A stretch of 64,000 bases of DNA from the NCBI GenBank assembly GCA_015179025.1, contig WHUX01000016.1, positions 558,001 to 622,000 of the forward strand. Reading direction: 5' to 3'. This document shows, in pieces, positions 58,395 to 64,000 of the stretch. Both the position numbers and the translations under genes were made by a program. The stretch is from Terfezia claveryi (taxonomy: Eukaryota; Ascomycota; Pezizomycetes; Pezizales; Pezizaceae). The stretch's first letter is position 1. The number at the start of each line of letters is the position of its first letter. The notes beneath the pieces are model-generated. The model was given only the letters and a program-made list of their open reading frames with translations. It was not told the DNA's origin and did not search any database.

Positions 58395-58887
58395 TGTCAC
58401 AACCGTCCTTTCCTAGCCGGGTTTGAGAGTCAGACGGGATTCCGTCCGACTCTCGTTATTGTTGATTGATATCGTTGTTATCTCTGTTCCCGAGATAAGG
58501 GGTCTCGGGAACCTTATTCCTTCCGGTGGCCTTGGCTAGGAAGGAAGCCTGTATATATAGCTTGCTCTCTCCGCCCTCTCGTTGGATCCCCATCCAACGT
58601 CTTGTATATCCAATACAGGGCCTTGCTTCTCTCCATGTTGGTGCATCTCCCTTGTGCACCTCCTTGTCTCGCCTCGACTCTGCAGCCCTGCTGCCCACCT
58701 TGACACACGCGGCAACTGCTTCCGCGTGTCTCGTGTCCCCTGCCCTCTGCCCCTCTTGCCTCTTGCCCTTGCCCCCGTCCCAGCCTTCCCCTATCACATA
58801 CGTAGCGTTCCTACGTGTGCGATCTCCTTGCCCACTGCCTAGGCCTACCCCTTGGTCGCCACATCCCCCGAGCCTCGTTACACTACA
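58395..58887 (+). repeat. 5' LTR of Ty3/gypsy element
   Basis: Starts TGTCACAACC and ends CACTACA (TG..CA rule), 493 bp. It holds a TATATATA box (58552-58559), an imperfect hairpin at 58425-58454 and a perfect 9-bp hairpin at 58487-58511. The end is defined by the primer-binding site one base later. Confidence 0.75.
58552..58559 (+). promoter_or_regulatory. TATA box of the gypsy LTR
   Basis: TATATATA within the LTR, the likely core promoter separating U3 from R. Confidence 0.5.
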
Positions 58888-58888
58888 T

Positions 58889-58904
58889 TGGATCTTATCG
58901 ACCC
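58889..58904 (+). promoter_or_regulatory. Putative primer-binding site of gypsy element
   Basis: TGGATCTTATCGACCC, starting with TGG (complement of the tRNA CCA end) one base after the LTR. The priming tRNA is not identified. Confidence 0.5.
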
Positions 58905-58918
58905 ACTGGTACGCTGCC

Positions 58919-60100
58919 ATGTCCGGAACCCCTCCACCCGCTGTCAGGTTTCAAACCTGGAGAAACTCCCCTATATCCTCAGGCCCGAACGAATTAAATG
59001 CCTATCGTCGAGAAATCATCGACATCTTCGAGGCCATGGATGCCATCGGGGCCGAACTCGGCAACAGCCTGGCCGTGGCCGAACGAAAGCTGAGATCCGC
59101 CGACGAAGAGATCACGGTCCTCCAGACGGATCTCGACCATGTAAACCTTGCCCTGGCCAATGAACGGACTACGGTCCAAAACCTCAGCCGGGCCCTAGCA
59201 AACCTGGCAATACCAACAACAACAGCAGCCAGTAGCAACAAGACCGAAAGCATTCCGACACCCCCCAAGTTCAATGGGGACCGGGCTCGTCTACGAGCCT
59301 AGAAGAATGCAGTCAATCTCAAGCTGAACGGGGATTCTGCCAGGTTCCCGTCAGAACAACATCGACTGGCATATGTTTTCGCCTTGCTGGAGGGAAAAGC
59401 TTGCGACCAGATCCAGCCATATGTCCTTGAAACCGGGATCAAGCTTGACGATATCTCGGCCCTTTTCACAGTCCTGAATAGGGCGTTCGGGGACCCCAAT
59501 GCCGTTGGCACTGCCAGTAGAGCCCTCCGAGCCCTCAGGCAGAAAAACACCGATCTGTCCACTTATGTGGCAGAATTCTCGAGATTGGCGGCAGAGGTCC
59601 GATGGAATGACCAGTCCAAACTGGAGCAATTCCAGGAAGAGCTAAATGACGAAATCCAGCAGGCCATGGTCAGCCTCCCGGAAGCCAAAACCCTTGATGA
59701 ATTCATTGACCAGGCTTCCTGGGTAGAACAGCGGATGTCCCGGCTCCGCAACCGCCCCACGTACAGACCAGCACCCCGTCTCCCACAGCCTCAGCCTCAG
59801 CAACACCATGCCACCAAAATAGCGGCCCCTGCCCCTGCCAATCAACCAGCACACCCATCGTTGGTGGCAGGAGGACCCACCCCTATGGATTTATTATCAG
59901 GCAGACCCTGCCTGACCCAAGAAGAGAGGGAACGCCGCCGGAATAATGGGCTATGCATAGCCTGTGGGAAGGCCGACCACTTCATTGCGGCTTGCCCCCT
60001 TCAAAAGAATCGCTCCCTCGCCATCCACGCTATCTCCGATACCCCAGTGCCCAGGATTGAGGAGGTTGATGAGTCGGGAAAAGCCCTGTCCCTTGCCTAG
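58919..60100 (+). pseudogene. Ty3/gypsy Gag with in-frame stop
   Basis: The frame runs from ATG 58919 to TAG 60098-60100, interrupted by a premature TAG at 59300-59302 in the middle of the capsid-like part (just before KNAVNLKLNGD). The N-terminus contains a coiled-coil-like stretch (AVAERKLRSADEEITVLQTD). The retrotransposon Gag region is recognisable (RLAYVFALLEGKACDQIQPY, TYVAEFSRLAAEVRW, LYDEIQQAM-like segment). A CCHC zinc knuckle, CIACGKADHFIAAC, lies near the end. The stop could come from a TGG-to-TAG change, the direction expected from C-to-T mutation on the opposite strand. Confidence 0.88.
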
Positions 60101-60121
60101 TTACTGACACTAGCAAGGGAC
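60076..60121 (+). promoter_or_regulatory. Predicted -1 ribosomal frameshift signal at gag/pol junction
   Basis: The slippery heptamer G-GGA-AAA (60076-60082) is in the correct gag phase. After a 5-nt spacer a stem forms between 60088-60096 and 60113-60121 (9 bp), extended after a one-base bulge by three pairs, with loop 60101-60109. The -1 frame is open from 60073 and continues into pol, while the gag stop lies inside the stem. Confidence 0.75.
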
Positions 60122-63100
60122 CTGCCCCAGGCCATTTGTCTTTGTCTGCATTTTCTGTTTCTTCCGCTGTTGATGAATCTCGCTTGTTCAGCGAGCATTT
60201 TGTTGTATCTATCTCCCTCAGAATCAATGATAGAACAATCAACACGTCAGCACTTATAGATTGCGGAGCTTCAGGAATTGCATTCATTGACCAAGCCTTT
60301 GTCAGTAAATTCTCTATACCCATGTCCAAGCTCAAAACCCCCCGTGTCCTGGATGTCATTGATGGTCGACCCATCTCCTACGGGGATATCACCGATATTA
60401 CGTGCTTGCCTGCCCTGGTGGGGGATCACTCCGAGGCCAACCTCCCCATGTTCGTCACTAAGCTAAAATACCCAATTGTCCTCGGAATCCCCTGGCTTAG
60501 AATGCACGATGTATCGGTCAGCTTTGGCTCGTACACCCTGCAGTTCAATAGCCAGTATTGCCAAAAACACTGCGGAAATCCAAAGGCCACCATTACTGGG
60601 CTGTGTGCCTTGCCACCCCCGATAACTCACCCGACCCAGGTAGTACATCAGCATGCGCACATCGGTGCCAATCCCCCTATGCCCCCGGTGCCCCCTAGCC
60701 CCCAAAAACCTCTGAATGTTAGCTTTATTGGGGCAGGGGCTTTCGCTTACCTTACTAGAAGGCACAAGCTGAAGGCTCATGCCCTGTCCATACACGAGGT
60801 AAACCTAGAGATTAATAAGACACGGTCGAAGGAGGAGTGGAAGTCTATGGTACCGGACGAATACTACGAATTCATCGACCTGTTCTCGGAGAAGGCCCCA
60901 GAAAAGCTCGCACCCCACCGGCCATATGACCATACTATTCCGCTGATAGAAGGTAAGACCCCCCCTATGGGCCCCTCTACGGAATGTCCCGGTTGGAGCT
61001 GGAAGCTTTGAAGAAGTACTTGGAGGAAAACCTTAACAAGAGCTTCATTCGCCATAGCTCTTCTCCAGCGGGCGCCCCGGTACTATTCGTCAAGAAATCG
61101 GATGGCTCTCTTAGGCTATGTGTGGACTATCGGGGGCTGAACGAGATAACGGTCAAGAACAGGTACCCCCTACCTCTGATCCAGGAGACATTAGCCAGGC
61201 TTTCCAAGGCCAAATGGTTCACCAAACTGGATTTGAGAGGGGCATACAACCTGGTAAGGATTGCCGAGGGGAGGAGTGGAAAACAGCCTTCCGAACTCGT
61301 TATGGCCACTTCGAGTACAATGTCATGCCCTTTGGATTAACCAATGCCCCAGCCTCTTTCCAGCACTTTATTAACGATACCCTACGAGACTTCTTGGATG
61401 TGTTCTGCACGGCTTACCTCGACGATATCTTGATCTATTCAGATACCCTAGCAGAACACAAGATTCATGTCCGGCAGGTGTTGGAAAAGCTGGAGCAAGC
61501 CGGACTATACCTCAAGCCCGAGAAATGCGAGTTTCATGTGCAGGAGGTCAAATATCTGGGGTTGATCATCACCACGGAAGGCATCCGGATGGATCCTGCC
61601 AAAGTTGCCGCAATCCAGGAGTGGGAAACCCCAGCCAACTTGAAGGATGTGCAAGCCTTCCTAGGATTTGCCAACTTTTACCGCCGGTTCATCCTGGGAT
61701 ACTCAAGGATCGCGGCACCCCTAACGGCCTTGACGAAAACGAAGGTAGAAGCTGGCTCACATCCGACAATGAAAAAGGCCTTCCAGTGGAATCCAGAAGC
61801 TCAGTTGGCCTTCCAGAACCTCAAGGAAGCCTTCTGCTCAGCACCGATCCTGGCCCATTTCGATCCGGACAGCGAATGTATCGTGGAGACTGACGCCTCC
61901 GACTATGTCTCCGCGGGGATCTTGTCTCAGTATGTCAACGGAATCCTCCACCCCGTGGCCTACTTCTCGAAAAAGCACTCCCCAGCTGAGTGCAACTACG
62001 AAATCTATGATAAGGAGTTAATGGCCATTGTGCGAGCATTTGAGGAATGGAGGCCCCACCTGGAGTCAGCGAAGGGGGTTATCGAGGTCCTTTCTGACCA
62101 CAAGAACCTGGAATACTTCACAACTACCAAGTTGCTGAATCGCCGGCAGGCTAGGTGGTCGGAATTCCTGTCCGGTTCAACTTCAAAATCAAGTACCGGC
62201 CAGGAAAGGCTGGTGGGAAGCCAGACGCACTGACCAGGAGATCAGGAGATCTCCCTAAGGGGGGGGATGAAAGGCTGAAGTACCAGAATCAGGTGGTACT
62301 GAAACCTGAAAATCTCGATCTGGCGGCCAATACCCTTGCGGAAGCTGAGGCTGACCTCCGACAACTAGTGAGACAGGCATATGAGGACGACCCCCTGACC
62401 AAGGAAATTATCACCGCAGTGGATTCTGGCCAGCGCCGCCACCCCAAGATCTCCCTAGCCGAGTGTACTGTCCAGGAAGGCCTCCTCTACCACCTCGAAC
62501 GGCTGTATGTGCCGGAAGGAGAGCTGCGCCTTCGATTGATCAAGGAACACCATGACAGCCTGGTTGCAGGTCACCCTGGAGTGGCCAAAACGTTAGAGCT
62601 TCTGGCCAGGGAATACACATGGATTGACCAACGGAAGGAACGTGGAGCGGTACGTACGGAACTGCCATGTTTGCAAGCGTGCTAAGCCTGTCCGCCACGC
62701 CCCGTATGGGACCCTGAAACCTCTGGATATCCCTGATCGGCCGTGGCTGCACCTGACTATGGACTTCGTGACAGGGTTGCCAGAAGATTCGGGGTTCAAT
62801 GCCATCTTGATGGTGGTAGATCGGTTGACAAAAATGAGGCATGTTATACCTTGCCGGGACACCTGCTCCGCCCCAGAGTTAGCCAATCTCTACCTCAACA
62901 ATGTATTCCGATACCATGGCCTTCCTGAGTCGATCGTATCCGACCGTGGCCCTCAGTTTACCTCAGAATTCTGGCAAGCCTTCTGCGAACTTCTGGGGAT
63001 CAAAGTACGCCTGTCAACGGCATATCACCCCAGACAGACGGCCAATCGGAGAGGATGAACGCCATTATGGAGCAATATCTGCGGGCCTTTGTCAACTACC

Positions 63101-63809
63101 AGCAGGATAACTGGGTTTCGCTGCTGGCCACCTGCGAATTCGCCGCGAACAACCAGTTCTCGGAATCCTCCAAAACCTCTCCTTTCCTGGCCAATTACGG
63201 TTGGCACCCCCGATTCGTGGACACCCTAGCTCCCCTGCAGAGAGCCCAACCCCCAGCCAAGGAATTCGCAGCCGGAATCGCTGAGCTCCACTCGACCCTG
63301 AAGGCAGAGCTGAGGTATGCGCAAGCCAGGCAAGCCGAATATGCCAATGGCTCATGGTTGCCAGCCCCCAGATATCAGCCAGGCGACAAAGTATGGCTCT
63401 CCAGCCGGCACTTCCGAACAGAACGGCCCTCCCGCAAGCTCGACCACAAGTTCCTGGGTCCATTTGAGGTGTTGGCCGCTGTGGGCACTCATGCCTACGC
63501 CTGAGGTTCCCCAAGGACATCAAACGACATCCAGTCGTCCATGTCTCCGAGATCGAGCCTGCCGCTAGCGACCCTCTCCCCGGCCAGAAACACCCTCCAC
63601 CTCCCCCCGTGGTTATCGAAGGTGAGGAGGAATGGGAGGTAGAGGAAGTGCTGGACTCCCGAAGAAGGTATGGGCACCTGCAATATAAGGTCAAATGGCT
63701 GGGAGATGAGGAGACGACCTGGCAACCAGCGGAGGACCTGGGAAACGCACAGGACTTGGTCACCCTGTTCCACCAGCGTTACCCCCGGAAGCCTCGCCCC
63801 GCCCAATGA
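60101..63809 (+). pseudogene. Ty3/gypsy Pol with six frameshifts and C-terminal chromodomain
   Basis: Domains appear in the standard order in changing frames: aspartic protease (LIDCGASG, about 60256), RT ([19 protein letters not shown] at about 61414), RNase H ([26 protein letters not shown]), integrase zinc finger (HHDSLVAGHPG to CHVCKRAK), integrase core (MDFVTGLPED; VSDRGPQFTSEFW) and a chromodomain (EEVLDSRRRYGHLQYKVKWL, then TTWQPAEDL). Frame changes fall near 60960-60985, 61250-61275, 62155-62185, 62625-62645, 63045-63055 and 63500. No restored product is given. The chromodomain places it in the chromovirus clade, whose integrases favour heterochromatin marks. Confidence 0.9.
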
Positions 63810-64000
63810 TGTTCTTGTCGTCCTGGAATTGGTTATTAGGGTCGTTTTGTCGCTGTTGTTATTGTCGTTGTTGTTGGGATTATTGTTGGTACGTACTTCC
63901 GGCGTTGGGGTTGTGTTATGGGTTATTGGTTATTGGTTTTAGTCGCCTGTTTTGTTTGTTTGTTTTTGTCTTGCCTTTCCCTTGTCTTGTCTTTCGTCGC
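63810..64000. other. 3' non-coding part of gypsy element
   Basis: TTG/GTT-rich sequence after the chromodomain stop. No TGTCACAACC start of a 3' LTR is seen before the window ends. Confidence 0.5.

Larger units (their letters stand above)
58395..63809 (+). mobile_element. Ty3/gypsy chromovirus, inactivated, running to or past the window edge
   Basis: Layout is 5' LTR 58395-58887, primer-binding site, gag 58919-60100, then pol (protease, RT, RNase H, integrase, chromodomain) to a stop at 63807-63809. The 3' LTR is not in the window. It is inserted into the copia element above. Gag has an in-frame TAG, and pol is shifted six times, so this copy cannot make a full polyprotein. Confidence 0.92.

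Noticed and set aside
58456..58920. Minus-strand 154-codon frame across the gypsy LTR
   Set aside because: Lies wholly inside the LTR and primer-binding region; no domain.
1..64000. CRISPR array, operon structure or secondary-metabolite cluster
   Set aside because: No spaced direct-repeat array and no bacterial-type genes; no PKS, NRPS or terpene synthase accompanies the SDR, methyltransferase and iron enzyme, which are far apart.

Overview
This is nuclear DNA of a filamentous ascomycete (Pezizomycotina). Protein genes are split by short introns of about 48-203 nt with GT..AG ends. The gene families are typical of such fungi: a Zn(II)2Cys6 regulator, a HeLo-like/ankyrin protein, a CIA30-domain protein, a YPI1-type phosphatase inhibitor, a CYSTM protein and an EBP-family protein. 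The transposons are fungal Ty1/copia, chromodomain Ty3/gypsy and a pogo-like MITE. Gene density is modest and the long spacers contain many relics. A Pezizomycetes-like genome would fit, but the class cannot be fixed from the window. Exon models were built by hand from reading frames, splice phase and family resemblance.

Left part (1-30 kb). A Zn cluster transcription factor with a long Gln/His tract (+) is followed by a peroxisomal-type SCP2 protein (-), a membrane-anchored ubiquitin-like/BAG cochaperone (-), an acidic low-complexity protein (+), an EBP/EXPERA-family sterol-isomerase-like protein (+) and a HeLo-like/ankyrin protein (+). Next come two long minus-strand frames that overlap as TGATG, a membrane-anchored haem-oxygenase-like (PF14518-type) iron enzyme (-), a CIA30-domain protein (-) and a YPI1-like PP1 inhibitor (-).

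Middle part (29-56 kb). A copia solo-LTR-like relic precedes a mitochondrial NIPSNAP protein (+). A 523-bp pogo-type MITE lies in a long spacer. Then come a membrane SDR (-), a gene-poor stretch of about 4.5 kb, a cell-surface protein with a degenerate pepsin fold (+), a proline-rich CYSTM protein (-), a membrane-bound SAM methyltransferase (+) and a disordered protein of unknown function (+).

Right end (56.9-64 kb). This is a nested transposon block. The 3' end of a copia element (LTR, polypurine tract, RNase H and end of RT, minus strand) is interrupted by a plus-strand Ty3/gypsy chromovirus. The gypsy copy keeps its 5' LTR, primer-binding site, gag and pol, but is broken by one in-frame stop and six frameshifts and runs to or beyond the window edge. 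Its gag/pol junction carries a textbook -1 frameshift signal: a GGGAAAA heptamer, a 5-nt spacer and a 9-bp stem.

Fungal genes here are not in operons, so adjacency says little about shared function. The clearest themes are lipid/sterol and membrane proteins (SCP2, EBP, SDR, methyltransferase) and mitochondrial proteins (NIPSNAP, CIA30), but no biosynthetic cluster is evident. The observations most worth following are the TGATG double frame, the membrane-anchored iron enzyme, the HeLo-like/ankyrin protein without a nucleotide-binding domain, and the frameshift signal.
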